64,000 bases of DNA, from the NCBI GenBank assembly GCA_965207275.1, contig CBDBMH010000002.1, forward strand, positions 1,984,001-2,048,000, read 5' to 3'. Position 1 is the first letter of the stretch. Every line of letters starts with the position of its first letter. Positions 17,358 to 26,282 of the stretch are shown here, piece after piece. The position numbers were made by a program, and so were the translations under genes. A model generated the notes under the pieces. The model searched no databases and was not told the origin of the DNA. It worked only from the letters and a program-made list of their open reading frames with translations. The stretch comes from Bin22 sp965207275 (GTDB taxonomy: Bacteria > Chloroflexota > Dehalococcoidia > Lucifugimonadales > UBA3495).

Positions 17358-17828
17358 CTAAAACCCATCCCACCCCGGAACCGCCGCCGCCTGCCGCACC
17401 CACTCCTCCATTTGCGCCGCATCCATGCCGTCCTCATAGATATGGTAGTAGCGGGCGTCCGGGTCTTTCGAGTCCACCGGGGGCATCGGGTTTAAGGACT
17501 TGCCGTTGAGGAAGGTTACTTTTACGTAGCGGGCGAAGACGTGGTAGCTGATGAACCAGCCCTGGCCTTCCACGCCGTAGAAAGGCGAGTTCCACCGCAC
17601 CGCCTTGCGCACGTCGGGCATCACGCGGACAATCAGGTCGTCAAGCTGCCGCCCCACATCGCGCTTCCACTCGGGCATGTTGGCAATGTACATCTGTACC
17701 GGACCGTCGCCGTCGCCCTTGGGTATCTGGGGATTGCCGCCGGACAGTATCGCCACCCCGTTCTCGTTCACCGGCAGCGGCGGCCTTTCCTTCATCCTGG
17801 CATTGCTTCTGGGGGTTTTCTCGGGCAT
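17358..17828 (-). CDS. DUF1801 (YdhG-like) domain protein
   Basis: A 156-residue protein. The core from about residue 45, MYIANMPEWKRDVGRQLDDLIVRVMPDVRKAVRWNSPFYGV, is the signature of the DUF1801/YdhG fold, a small alpha/beta domain of unknown biochemistry. The N-terminal 40 residues are basic and probably disordered. Its stop lies 11 bp before the ATG of the following hypothetical gene, so the two may be co-transcribed. Confidence 0.88.
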   Translation of the reverse strand: MPEKTPRSNARMKERPPLPVNENGVAILSGGNPQIPKGDGDGPVQMYIANMPEWKRDVGRQLDDLIVRVMPDVRKAVRWNSPFYGVEGQGWFISYHVFARYVKVTFLNGKSLNPMPPVDSKDPDARYYHIYEDGMDAAQMEEWVRQAAAVPGWDGF

Positions 17829-17989
17829 TTTGTTTGCTCCAAATGGCGTTTGGTGGCGCTGGGGTCACTTCGGACGGCGGAAACATGCTGGTGGGCCTGA
17901 GCGTACCAAACTATGAACTTTTCAGTGGGAGGTCCTGATCTAAGAAGCGTCTTTCAGACACGGAAAGCCGTTTGCGCCCCCGGCCCGCT

Positions 17990-18283
17990 CTACCACTGGT
18001 AAGACTCCTCCCAATATACTTGGGCAAGCAGCATGTTGCTGATCCCTGTCTCTTCCAGCACTGAGGCCTCTAACAGCGACGCAAACCTGGTGAGGTTCGA
18101 GTTCTGTGAACTCTCTCGGCCCAGCTCGGCGAAAAGGCTCTCATGCCTCTCATTCATTCGAAAGCTGAACAGGGTCCCAAATCTAGGGGCGGGAGGGTAC
18201 ATCATATGGACGAAGCCCGATACCCCGGCCAGATCGAGGAGGGCCGTCGCGTGATCCGTGTTGGGACGGACCCCGCCTGCCAT
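17990..18283 (-). CDS. Hypothetical small protein, uncertain
   Basis: A 97-residue frame with a plausible protein-like composition (GVSGFVHMMYPPAPRFGTLF near residue 20, an Asn/Ser-rich middle and an acidic end). It has no good ribosome site at its ATG and no recognised family. It lies between the SRPBCC gene and the DUF1801 gene on the same strand. It may be a small gene or the remnant of a larger one. Confidence 0.35.
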   Translation of the reverse strand: MAGGVRPNTDHATALLDLAGVSGFVHMMYPPAPRFGTLFSFRMNERHESLFAELGRESSQNSNLTRFASLLEASVLEETGISNMLLAQVYWEESYQW

Positions 18284-18395
18284 CAGCTGGAGGCCGAGGG
18301 CTGCCGGAAGCGTCGGTCTAGGCGACCTTGCCGATTCCGAACATCCTCGTGGAACAGGCCGGGCAGCTACCCCCCGTAGCCGGTCTACCGTTTGG

Positions 18396-18851
18396 TCAAA
18401 AGCGATCGGCGACGATGTTCAAGGCAACACCATGCTCAAGATACGCCTTGGCGGCCGCGAGAACGAGTGCGAAGCCGCCCGTCGAATCTACGACTCGGTC
18501 AATCACGTCATCGGCGTCACCATCGAAGCCACTATTGGTGACACTGACATACGTCCCGTCGGCCCCACGATCTTCGAAAGTCCACTCAACCCGCGATGGA
18601 TTTTCCGAATCAACATCCCATTCAATGTAGATCCTCTTATCTTGCTCCAATGCCAACACGCGAACCGTCGACGAAGCCTCGTATAGATCCCAGTACCATG
18701 TCACCGAGCCATCAGCTACCAACGGCCCGGAAGTACGGTTAAACCAAAACTCCGTTATCACTTCTGGATTCACGAAGGCGTCAAACACTTGCGCCACAGG
18801 TCGACGAATGAGCAACTCGATCTTCGCAACAATCTGGTCGTCGAGAGACAT
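18396..18851 (-). CDS. SRPBCC/AHSA1 family protein
   Basis: A 151-residue START-like (Bet v1 fold) protein. It begins with the typical IVAKIELLIRRPVAQVFDAFVNPEVITEFWF and has the family's central VEWTFEDRGADGTYVSVT and C-terminal helix GGFALVLAAAKAYLEHG. Proteins of this group bind hydrophobic ligands in a cavity or act as co-chaperones; the ligand is unknown. Stop is 45 bp from the tRNA-Lys side gap. Standalone. Confidence 0.88.
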   Translation of the reverse strand: MSLDDQIVAKIELLIRRPVAQVFDAFVNPEVITEFWFNRTSGPLVADGSVTWYWDLYEASSTVRVLALEQDKRIYIEWDVDSENPSRVEWTFEDRGADGTYVSVTNSGFDGDADDVIDRVVDSTGGFALVLAAAKAYLEHGVALNIVADRF

Positions 18852-18945
18852 TAGCTTATGGGCCCTTCGTTCGGCATCCGGTGATCTGACGCATGCTCAT
18901 GTCTGAGTACTTTAGATGCTTGCGCGGCACTGTCTATCGATAACT

Positions 18946-19021
18946 TGGTGGGCCGTGTGGGGGTCGAACCCACGACACCCGGATTAAAAGTCCGGTGCTC
19001 TGCCGACTGAGCTAACGGCCC
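18946..19021 (-). tRNA. tRNA-Lys (anticodon TTT)
   Basis: Cloverleaf on the minus strand. Acceptor GGGCCGT (19021-19015) pairs with ACGGCCC, followed by discriminator A and an encoded CCA (18948-18946). The anticodon loop lies between CCGGA and TCCGG arms and reads CTTTTAA, so the anticodon is TTT. T-loop TTCGACC is present. Length 76 with CCA. Confidence 0.97.
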
Positions 19022-19108
19022 ATCGCGGTGGGGAAATAGCGGATACCTATTGTAGCATACGGGTACCTCTCCATAGGTGACTTTCTCCGGTTTTTTGCAT
19101 CAACCCCC

Positions 19109-19137
19109 TTGCCAGATCGTGAAAAATGGTGCATACT
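19109..19137 (+). promoter_or_regulatory. Promoter for the isolated 5S rRNA gene
   Basis: TTGCCA (19109-19114), 17-base spacer, CATACT (19132-19137). The expected start near 19144 is about ten bases before the mature 5S end, consistent with independent transcription of this 5S gene. Confidence 0.55.
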
Positions 19138-19153
19138 TTCTCCCGTTAGATGT

Positions 19154-19277
19154 ACTTCCTGGTGGTTCTAGCGGGGTGGACCCACCCGTTCCCATCCCGA
19201 ACACGGTAGTGAAACGCCCCAGCGCCGACGATACTGCTCTGGCGACGGAGTGGGAAAATAGGTCACCGCCGGGAAGT
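19154..19277 (+). rRNA. rrf: 5S ribosomal RNA
   Basis: About 124 bases with the conserved core CCCATCCCGAACACGG and the loop E/helix IV region GTGGGAAAATAGG. Helix I is closed by ACTTCCTGGTGG (19154-19165) and CCGCCGGGAAGT (19266-19277), pairing over 12 positions with two G-U pairs. No 23S or 16S sequence is on either side: tRNA-Lys is upstream and clpC downstream. Exact mature ends may differ by a few bases. Confidence 0.95.
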
Positions 19278-19425
19278 ATTTCTGAGACCACAGGCGCCGG
19301 CTCCGGGTTCCGTTATCCCCAATGGAGCGCTGGTATTGCCGGTCACCGTTTTCCTCGGAAGCTGCCAAACCCTTGTCAATTAAAGCTCGGCTAAACTTGC
19401 GCCTGGCCGGCAAGGGCCCCACAGC

Positions 19426-19455
19426 TTTACATTAAATATATGTGTGCAATATAAT
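19426..19455 (+). promoter_or_regulatory. Promoter for clpC
   Basis: TTTACA (19426-19431), 18-base spacer, TATAAT (19450-19455). Transcription would begin near 19462, leaving a leader of about 128 bases before ATG 19590. No CtsR or CIRCE operator was recognised in it. Confidence 0.6.
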
Positions 19456-19589
19456 TCAGTCCTGTTGAGTGTCGGGTAATTTCAAATACAATCAAGGGGC
19501 CGTGCTTCGTTCGGTAACTTACGACCAGTCCCCACCCTTTAGCTGGCCGCAACTGAAGCAACCCCGTATTGCCCGACAGGAGCGGTATT

Positions 19590-22058
19590 ATGGGTAGCAG
19601 ATTTGAAAAATTCTCGGAACGGGCGCGGAGAGTTTTATCGCTGGCGCAGGAAGAGGCCCAGCGCTTTAACCATAACTATATAGGTACCGAACACATCCTC
19701 CTCGGCCTTGTCCGTGAAACCGAGGGCGTAGCCGCCAGGGTCCTCTCCGGCCTGGGCGTCGACCTCAGCAAGGTCCGTTCCGCAGTGGAATTCATCATCG
19801 GCCGGGGTGAAAAGCCCGCCCAGGGCGAAATCGGCCTCACCCCTCGTGCCAAGAAGGTGGTTGAGCTGGCGGTGGATGAAGCCCGCCGCATGAACCACAC
19901 CTACATCGGCACCGAGCACCTGCTCATTGGTCTCCTCCGGGAGGGCGAAGGCGTCGCCGCCGGGGTCCTCGAAAGCCTGGGAGTCACCCTGGAGAAGGTC
20001 CGCACCGAGACCCACCGCATCCTCAGCAACAGCTCCTCAGGTAGCGGCAGCTCCCAGAGTTCCCGCACCGGCACCCGCACTCCCACCCTCGACCAGCTGG
20101 GCATTGACCTGACCAACGCCGCCCGCGACCAGAAGCTGGACCCGGTGGTCGGACGCGATTCGGAAATCCAGCGGGTGGTCCAGATCCTCAGCCGCCGCAC
20201 CAAGAACAACCCGGTCCTGGTGGGCGAGCCCGGCGTAGGCAAGACGGCCATCGTCGAGGCCCTGGCCCAGCAGATCAACACCGGCGAAATCCCCGACACT
20301 CTTCAGGGCAAGCGCCTGGTAACTCTCGACATGGGCGCTCTCGTTGCCGGTACCAAGTACCGCGGCGAGTTCGAGGAACGCCTGAAGAAGGTAATTGAAG
20401 AAATCAAGACCGCCGGCAACTGCGTGTTGTTCATTGACGAGATTCATACCCTGGTGGGCGCCGGCGCTGCGGAAGGCGCGGTGGACGCCTCCAACATCCT
20501 GAAACCCTCCCTCGCCCGGGGCGAAATCCAGTGCATCGGCGCTACCACCCTGGACGACTACCGCAAGTACGTGGAACGCGATCCGGCCCTGGAACGCCGC
20601 CTGCAGCCCGTCCGGGTGGAGGAACCCAACGGCGACGAGACCATTGACATTCTCCTGGGTGTCAAGGGCAATTACGAAGACCACCATAACGTGGAATTCA
20701 CCGACGCTGCCATCCGCGCCGCCGCTGCCCTGGCCACCCGGTTCATTCCCGACCGTTTCCTGCCCGATAAGGCCATTGACCTTCTGGACGAGGCCGGTTC
20801 TCGCGTTCGCCTCCGCGGCAGCGTAACCCCCTCTTCCGTTAAGGACGCCATGGAAGTGTTGGAGCAGGTGCGTCAGGAGAAGGACGAGGCCATCCAGTCC
20901 CAGCAGTACGAGGTTGCCGCGGAACTGCGCGACCGAGAGTTGAACCTGAACCAGGACCTGGATACCCTCAAGGAAGAATGGCAGGAGGACCGGGCCGGGA
21001 GCCGCTCCACCGTTACCGAAGAAGACATTGCCGAAGTGGTCAGCATGTGGACCGGTATTCCCGTCACCCGCCTGGCTGCCGAGGAAACCGAACGCTTGAT
21101 CAATTTGGAGGAAGACCTCCACAAGCGCATCATTGGCCAGGACGAGGCCATCGTCAATATATCCAAGGCCGTCCGCCGCGCCCGCGCCGGCCTGAAGGAT
21201 CCCCGTCATCCCATCGGCGTGTTCATGTTCCTGGGCCCCACCGGCGTCGGCAAGACCGAGCTGGTCCGGGCCATGGCCGAGTTGATGTTCGGCCACGAGG
21301 ACAACATGATTCGCCTGGATATGTCCGAGTTCCAGGAACGGCACACCGTGGCCCGTCTCATCGGAGCCCCTCCGGGCTACGTGGGCTACGACGAGGGCGG
21401 CCAATTGACCGAGGGCGTCCGCCGCAAGAACTACTGCGCCATTCTGCTGGACGAGATCGAAAAGGCCCACCCGGAGGTCTTCAATATCCTCTTGCAGATC
21501 TTCGACGCCGGTCAACTGACCGATGCCCGGGGACGGCGGGTGGACTTCCGCAACTCCATCATCATCATGACCAGCAACCTGGGCTCCGACCTGATCAAGC
21601 GTGACACCACCCTGGGTTTCGGCGTCAGGGCAGAGTCGGCTCAAACGGCCCAGCAGTCCTACGAGCGGATGAAGGACAAGGTTATGGACGAGGTCAAGCG
21701 CTTCTTCCGGCCCGAGTTCCTGAACCGCCTTGACGCCACGGTGGTTTTTCACCAGCTGGACAAGGAACAGATACACGCCATCGTTGACCTGATGATCAAC
21801 ATGGTCCAGAAGGAACTGGAAGACCGCAATGTTACCCTGGAGATAACCGATGCCGCCCGCGAGTACCTGGGAGAGAAGGGCTTCGACCCGGTCCTGGGCG
21901 CCCGCCCCCTGCGCCGCGTAATTCAGAACGAGGTCGAGGACACCCTGTCGGACGAACTACTCAGCGGCCGCCTCAATGATGGTGACATCGCCATAGTTGA
22001 CGTGGAGGACGACACTATTGTCATCCGCTCCAAGGTTCCAGCTGAGCTTCCCGCCTAG
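19590..22058 (+). CDS. clpC: ATP-dependent Clp protease ATP-binding subunit ClpC
   Basis: An 822-residue class I AAA+ unfoldase that feeds proteins to ClpP. Two Clp-N repeats occupy about residues 1-145 (FEKFSERARRVLSLAQEEA, NHNYIGTEHILLGL and a second NHTYIGTEHLLIGL). The first AAA+ domain has Walker A GEPGVGKT at about 212, and a ClpC-type short middle domain with a UVR-like QQYEVAAELRDREL lies near 430-470. The second AAA+ domain has Walker A GPTGVGKT at about 549 and a C-terminal D2-small domain. ATG 19590 follows AGGAG; an upstream in-frame TTG is not preferred. clpP is not in the window. radA follows after a terminator, so the two are separate units, although clpC-radA order is common in Gram-positive bacteria. 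Confidence 0.97.
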   Translation: MGSRFEKFSERARRVLSLAQEEAQRFNHNYIGTEHILLGLVRETEGVAARVLSGLGVDLSKVRSAVEFIIGRGEKPAQGEIGLTPRAKKVVELAVDEARRMNHTYIGTEHLLIGLLREGEGVAAGVLESLGVTLEKVRTETHRILSNSSSGSGSSQSSRTGTRTPTLDQLGIDLTNAARDQKLDPVVGRDSEIQRVVQILSRRTKNNPVLVGEPGVGKTAIVEALAQQINTGEIPDTLQGKRLVTLDMGALVAGTKYRGEFEERLKKVIEEIKTAGNCVLFIDEIHTLVGAGAAEGAVDASNILKPSLARGEIQCIGATTLDDYRKYVERDPALERRLQPVRVEEPNGDETIDILLGVKGNYEDHHNVEFTDAAIRAAAALATRFIPDRFLPDKAIDLLDEAGSRVRLRGSVTPSSVKDAMEVLEQVRQEKDEAIQSQQYEVAAELRDRELNLNQDLDTLKEEWQEDRAGSRSTVTEEDIAEVVSMWTGIPVTRLAAEETERLINLEEDLHKRIIGQDEAIVNISKAVRRARAGLKDPRHPIGVFMFLGPTGVGKTELVRAMAELMFGHEDNMIRLDMSEFQERHTVARLIGAPPGYVGYDEGGQLTEGVRRKNYCAILLDEIEKAHPEVFNILLQIFDAGQLTDARGRRVDFRNSIIIMTSNLGSDLIKRDTTLGFGVRAESAQTAQQSYERMKDKVMDEVKRFFRPEFLNRLDATVVFHQLDKEQIHAIVDLMINMVQKELEDRNVTLEITDAAREYLGEKGFDPVLGARPLRRVIQNEVEDTLSDELLSGRLNDGDIAIVDVEDDTIVIRSKVPAELPA

Positions 22059-22099
22059 GGATCAATACCGGGAGTGAACCTCCCACCAGGCAACTGACA

Positions 22100-22122
22100 G
22101 CAGGCCCTTTCCACGGGCCTGC
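22100..22122 (+). terminator. Rho-independent terminator after clpC
   Basis: GCAGGCCC (22100-22107) and GGGCCTGC (22115-22122) form a perfect eight-pair stem around TTTCCAC, followed by TTTCCTTTTAT. Confidence 0.85.
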
Positions 22123-22169
22123 TTTCCTTTTATCATGGCTGCCAATGTACTACCAGACGGAGAGTCGGC

Positions 22170-23621
22170 GTGGTCAACCGGTCCCGTGGACAACAGCGTA
22201 CCCAATTTGTGTGCCAGGAGTGCGGGCATGAAAGTTCCCGCTGGATGGGATTTTGCCCTTCCCCGGCCTGCGGCTCACCGCTGCCCCTTGAGGAGATGAA
22301 GGTGGCGCCCCAGGCCGCTCCCCGACACGGGTGGCTTGCTTCCGCCGGCGAGTCCCCCCAGGAACTCTCCTCCCTGGCCCCGGACAACCATACCCGGCTG
22401 AGGCTGCCCTCCGAAGAGCTTAACCGGGTGCTGGGCGGTGGTATTGTTGCCGGATCGGTGGCCCTGCTGGCCGGTGAACCCGGGGTGGGCAAGTCCACCC
22501 TGCTGCTCCAGCTGGCCCGTTACCTTTCCGAAAGTGGCCGCCAGGTAGCTTACCTCAGCGGTGAAGAATCACCTCACCAGGTCAAGTTGCGCTCGGAACG
22601 CCTGGGCTTTTCCGGCGACGGTGTCTTTCTGGTTACCGAGACCGACGTGGACCAGGTACTGGCCCGTTTGGAAGCAAGTAGCCCGGGCTTCGCCATCGTA
22701 GATTCCATCCAGACCCTGTACACCCAGGACGCTCCTTCCGGCCCAGGCAGCGTGGCCCAGGTACGGGAGTGCGGGCTTAAGCTCATGCGTTGGGCAAAGA
22801 TCCGCAATGTTCCTGTCTTTCTGGCCGGGCATATGACCAAGGACGGGTCCCTGGCCGGCCCCCGCGTACTGGAGCACATGGTAGACCTGGTAATGTACCT
22901 GGAAGGGCAGGAGATTACCTCCTATCGCGTCCTCCGTAGCGGAAAAAACCGGTTCGGCTCCACCACCGAGATTGGGGTGTTCGAGATGACCGGCCAGGGA
23001 CTGGTCGAGGTGCCCGACCCCTCACGGGCCCTGCTGGCCCAGCGGTACGAACGGGGTGTGGGCGCAGCGCTGGCCCCCACCCTGGAAGGCAGCCGTCCTC
23101 TCGTCCTCGAAGTCCAGGCCCTGACTTCCCCTGCTTTTGCGCCGGCGCCTCGGCGGGTGGCGAATGGCGTGGACTACAACCGCCTGCTGATGCTGGCCGC
23201 CGTGGCCTCCCGCCGGTCGGGCCTGGAACTGGCCGGGCAGGACATCATCGTCAACGTGACCGGAGGTTTCCGGGTCAACGAACCCGCCGCCGACCTGGCT
23301 ATCATCCTGGCCCTGGCTTCCAGTCTTTACAATCGGCCTCTGGACTCCCAATTGGTAGCTATTGGCGAGGTAGGTCTTAGCGGCGAACTCCGCACCGTTC
23401 CCCAGGTGGAAAGGCGGGTAACCGAAGCCTCCCGCCTCGGCCTTTCCCGCTGCATCCTCCCTGAGACCTCCAGGGACAGTCTGTCTACCGTGGCAGGAAT
23501 TGAACCCGTCTTCGTTCGTACCGTTCGCCAGGCCCTTCGCGCTGCCCTGGGTTCTAATCGCAAGCCCGAGCCCGAATACGATGCGGAAGAGTGGGCTAAC
23601 CTGTGGGAGAATCCAGAGTAA
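22170..23621 (+). CDS. radA: DNA repair protein RadA
   Basis: A 483-residue RadA/Sms ATPase acting in recombination-linked branch migration. It has an N-terminal zinc finger CQECGHESSRWMGFCPSPAC, a RecA-type core with Walker A GEPGVGKST at about residue 102, the RadA signature KNRFG at about 259, and a C-terminal Lon-protease-like domain (about 290-450). Start is GTG 22170 behind GGAGAG. Its length is slightly above the usual 450-460 because of the C-terminal tail (ending WANLWENPE). tRNA-Asp follows 105 bp later on the same strand. Confidence 0.96.
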   Translation: MVNRSRGQQRTQFVCQECGHESSRWMGFCPSPACGSPLPLEEMKVAPQAAPRHGWLASAGESPQELSSLAPDNHTRLRLPSEELNRVLGGGIVAGSVALLAGEPGVGKSTLLLQLARYLSESGRQVAYLSGEESPHQVKLRSERLGFSGDGVFLVTETDVDQVLARLEASSPGFAIVDSIQTLYTQDAPSGPGSVAQVRECGLKLMRWAKIRNVPVFLAGHMTKDGSLAGPRVLEHMVDLVMYLEGQEITSYRVLRSGKNRFGSTTEIGVFEMTGQGLVEVPDPSRALLAQRYERGVGAALAPTLEGSRPLVLEVQALTSPAFAPAPRRVANGVDYNRLLMLAAVASRRSGLELAGQDIIVNVTGGFRVNEPAADLAIILALASSLYNRPLDSQLVAIGEVGLSGELRTVPQVERRVTEASRLGLSRCILPETSRDSLSTVAGIEPVFVRTVRQALRAALGSNRKPEPEYDAEEWANLWENPE

Positions 23622-23726
23622 GAACTACGGGATACCTTGGCGGAGGGCTACCACCCATCTTGACACCCCTGCCATCCCGGTCATAAAATTTACCTGTGCC
23701 GCTGAAAGGCGGCCCTTACTTTCGGT

Positions 23727-23803
23727 GGCCCGGTGGTGTAGTTGGTTAACATACCGCCCTGTCAAGGCGGAGATCGGCGGTTCGAGTCCGCTCCGGGTCG
23801 CCA
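23727..23803 (+). tRNA. tRNA-Asp (anticodon GTC)
   Basis: Acceptor GGCCCGG (23727-23733) pairs with CCGGGTC (23793-23799, one G-U pair), then discriminator G and encoded CCA. The anticodon arm CCGCC/GGCGG holds loop CTGTCAA, giving GTC. T-loop TTCGAGT. Length 77 with CCA. Confidence 0.96.
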
Positions 23804-24041
23804 TATAGTCAATGCCAACTTGGCCCGTGAATCAAATTCACGGGCCATAACTTTCTATGGCTTCACCGCCTTTTCGTGTTCTCGACGGGCTCAAGTCTCG
23901 TCATTCCGGCGAATGCTGGAATCCAGGACCCTCTTCGCAAGTCGTCCTGATAGGCGCCAATTCCACCCGTTTCTCAGGCAAAAAAGGGAGCGACCCAATG
24001 GGGCCGCTCATCGTTTGTTCTAATTGGACGAGTCGTAAGAG
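23804..24041. repeat. Intergenic region with CATTCCGG-type element
   Basis: Between tRNA-Asp and the NHL gene. It contains TCATTCCGGCGAATGCTGGA (23901-23920) running into ATCCAGGA, a common intergenic element whose relatives are at 32453 and 43038. No gene was found. Confidence 0.55.
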
Positions 24042-24938
24042 TTACTGCTTCACGTACTTGTCCACCCCCACGCCGTCGGGCACGCCAATGAAGATGTCCC
24101 CGTTGGGTGCGATCCAGGAGCCGTGGCCGCCGCGGATAACCCAGCGGGCCAGCAGTTCTCCTGCAGAGTTCATCAGGCTGACGCGGGAGTCGGTGTCCTC
24201 GGTCCAGCCCTGACGCGCGTCCCGGCCGCCCTCGCTGATGCAGAAGACGCCGTTGTCGTCCTGGGAGATGTCCATGGGCCGCAGCAGATCCGTCCACATG
24301 CCCTGGTACTCACCGTCGGCATTGAATATCTGTACCCTGTTGTTCTCCCGGTCGCAGACATACAGCAGGCCATCGGCGCCCACCATCATGCTGTGCACCA
24401 GGTGAAACTCGTTGGGCCCGTCCTTGCCGGGTTCGCCCCACGAGGACTTCAGGTCGCCGTTGGCGGCAAACCGGTGCACCCGGGCGTTCCGGTAGCCATC
24501 GGACACGTACATATCTCCGCCCGCCCCGGGTACCAGTTCCGTGGGATAGTTGAAGGGCCCGGCCGAGCGGGGGACCAGCTCTCCCGGCACTTCACATCCG
24601 GTATCGGAGTGGACGCCCCGGTCGCCGATAACCTGCAATGGCTTGCCGTCCAAGGTGTAGCGCAGGCACACCGAATCCTCGCGGTCGGTCACGTAGATTA
24701 TGTCGTCCTGGATGAAAATGCCATGTGGATTGCTGATGGCGTCCAGGCCCCAGGAGCCGATATATTCCCCGTCGGGATTGAAGATGACGATGGGCGGCTC
24801 CTTCCGCTGGAAGGCATACAGATTTCCGGCTGAATCGGTGGCGCAGGCGCTCACCATACCGAATTCTTCGCCAGCAGGCAGCTTGGCCCAGCTTTCCACC
24901 AACTCGTAAGTATACTCACCGCTTCCTACGGTAGTCAT
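24042..24938 (-). CDS. NHL-repeat six-bladed beta-propeller protein
   Basis: A 298-residue soluble propeller. Repeating blades are visible: NLYAFQRKEPPIVIFNPDGEY, ISNPHGIFIQDDIIYVTDRE, GDMYVSDGYRNARVHRFAANG and GLLYVCDRENNRVQIFNADGEY. The layout resembles peptidyl-glycine alpha-amidating lyase-like NHL proteins. No signal peptide, so it is probably cytoplasmic. Such proteins are abundant in SAR202-type genomes; the substrate is unknown. ATG 24938 follows AGGTAAAC. It points away from the DUF262 gene, with about 250 bp between their starts. Confidence 0.88.
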   Translation of the reverse strand: MTTVGSGEYTYELVESWAKLPAGEEFGMVSACATDSAGNLYAFQRKEPPIVIFNPDGEYIGSWGLDAISNPHGIFIQDDIIYVTDREDSVCLRYTLDGKPLQVIGDRGVHSDTGCEVPGELVPRSAGPFNYPTELVPGAGGDMYVSDGYRNARVHRFAANGDLKSSWGEPGKDGPNEFHLVHSMMVGADGLLYVCDRENNRVQIFNADGEYQGMWTDLLRPMDISQDDNGVFCISEGGRDARQGWTEDTDSRVSLMNSAGELLARWVIRGGHGSWIAPNGDIFIGVPDGVGVDKYVKQ

Positions 24939-25187
24939 AGGACGTTTACCTCCAAAAAGTTGTGGTCATTACCCGCCCCAAGTATCGGTATTTGGAAGTG
25001 GAGAGTCAATAGGGGGTAGAGAACATTGCAGATACTTGTAGAGAGGCTACAAGTAATCACGGAAGAAGATAGAAAATCGAACGGCACATCGAGTTTCTAA
25101 CGTATGCCACAATCATAAGACCGTTAGCAATTGCGTGGTAACTGCCCTATCTGGTATTCTCGGCATCATCTCAGTAGGGTGAGGATT

Positions 25188-26264
25188 ATGGTTAATTCTG
25201 TCTTAGAACAGCATCAAGTCGCAGACTTCCTTGAGTGGAATAGATCCAAATCCCTTTCGTTGGATCCTTACTTCCAAAGACGTAGGGTCTGGACCCACAG
25301 CGCAAAAGTGGATCTAATAGACACCATACTCCGGGGCTTCCCAATGCCCAAGGTGTACCTGCGGCAAAAGATAGACTTAAACTCCATGGCTTCGCGTAGA
25401 GAAGTGGTAGATGGACAGCAACGTCTAAGTACAATATTTGAATTCGCGAATGACAAAATCGTACTAAACAAGAGAGCTCGTGAATTTTCAGGGTTGAAAT
25501 ACAGTGATCTGGAGGCCGAACACCAGGAAGCTTTTCTGTCATACCCAATCGCCGTCGAGCAACTGGTGAATGCTTCAAATGACGATGTCTTGGAAGTCTT
25601 TGCACGGCTAAATTCCTACACATTGCCTCTGAATGCTCAAGAATTAAGACACGCGAAATATTCAGGAGATTTCAAGTGGTCCGTAAATGCAACCGCAAGG
25701 AAGTGGTCGGTTTTATGGGATGACTACGAGATTGTTTCGGGCCGCGAGAGAGTAAGAATGGCGGATGACCAGTTGATGGCGGAAATGTTTGGGATCGTTT
25801 TGAATGGGGTGACAGACGGTGGACAGTCCAACATAAAAAAGCTATACAACCAAATGGAGAAGGGATTTCTGGAGCAAGAGGCTACAGAAAAGCGATTAGA
25901 TGAAGTGCTACGATTTTTTGTAGTGAACTTGGCTGATATATTGGCAGGAACCCCTGTCTTGCGTGGCCCACATTTCCTAATGCTTTTCGCAGCCTTAGCC
26001 CATGCAAAAATCGGACTGCCCTCAGGAGGGCTTGGCAGTGATTTACCTTCTTCAAATGGCGCGACCCTGTCGGACATGAACAATACTTATCAGAACTTAA
26101 ACACTATAGCCAGTATTTTGGAGAGTCCCGAACAGGAAGCAATCTTGCAGAGACCAGACCTTCGAGATTTCAAACTCGCCTCGGGAGGTAGCACTCAGAG
26201 GATCAACAGCAGGAAAGTGAGGTTTCTGACTTATTTTAGAGCCTTGTCACCGGAAATCCTTTGA
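25188..26264 (+). CDS. DUF262 domain protein (ParB/GmrS-like)
   Basis: A 358-residue protein with the DUF262 N-terminal domain. It shows FLEWNRSKSLSLDPYFQRRRVWTHSAKVDLIDTILRGFPMPKVYL, then the catalytic-type DGQQRLSTIFEF (DGQQR at 75-79) and VFARLNSYTLPLNAQELRHA. In GmrSD and relatives, DUF262 is a ParB-like nucleotide-binding/nuclease module; no C-terminal HNH domain is present. ATG 25188 follows GTGAGGATT; an upstream GTG at 25131 lacks a site. It is followed 18 bp later by a HEPN-like gene. Both are visibly more AT-rich than the surroundings, which suggests transfer. A defence or stress role is inferred. Confidence 0.88.
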   Translation: MVNSVLEQHQVADFLEWNRSKSLSLDPYFQRRRVWTHSAKVDLIDTILRGFPMPKVYLRQKIDLNSMASRREVVDGQQRLSTIFEFANDKIVLNKRAREFSGLKYSDLEAEHQEAFLSYPIAVEQLVNASNDDVLEVFARLNSYTLPLNAQELRHAKYSGDFKWSVNATARKWSVLWDDYEIVSGRERVRMADDQLMAEMFGIVLNGVTDGGQSNIKKLYNQMEKGFLEQEATEKRLDEVLRFFVVNLADILAGTPVLRGPHFLMLFAALAHAKIGLPSGGLGSDLPSSNGATLSDMNNTYQNLNTIASILESPEQEAILQRPDLRDFKLASGGSTQRINSRKVRFLTYFRALSPEIL

Positions 26265-26282
26265 AACCATGCAAGGGAATAA

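Noticed and set aside
18852..19589. Remnants of 16S or 23S rRNA around the 5S gene
   Set aside because: No conserved 23S or 16S stretches were recognised between the SRPBCC gene and clpC.
20037..21776. Long open frame on the minus strand opposite clpC
   Set aside because: It mirrors the codon structure of clpC, is rich in Gly/His/Gln/Val, and has no recognisable domain or ribosome site.
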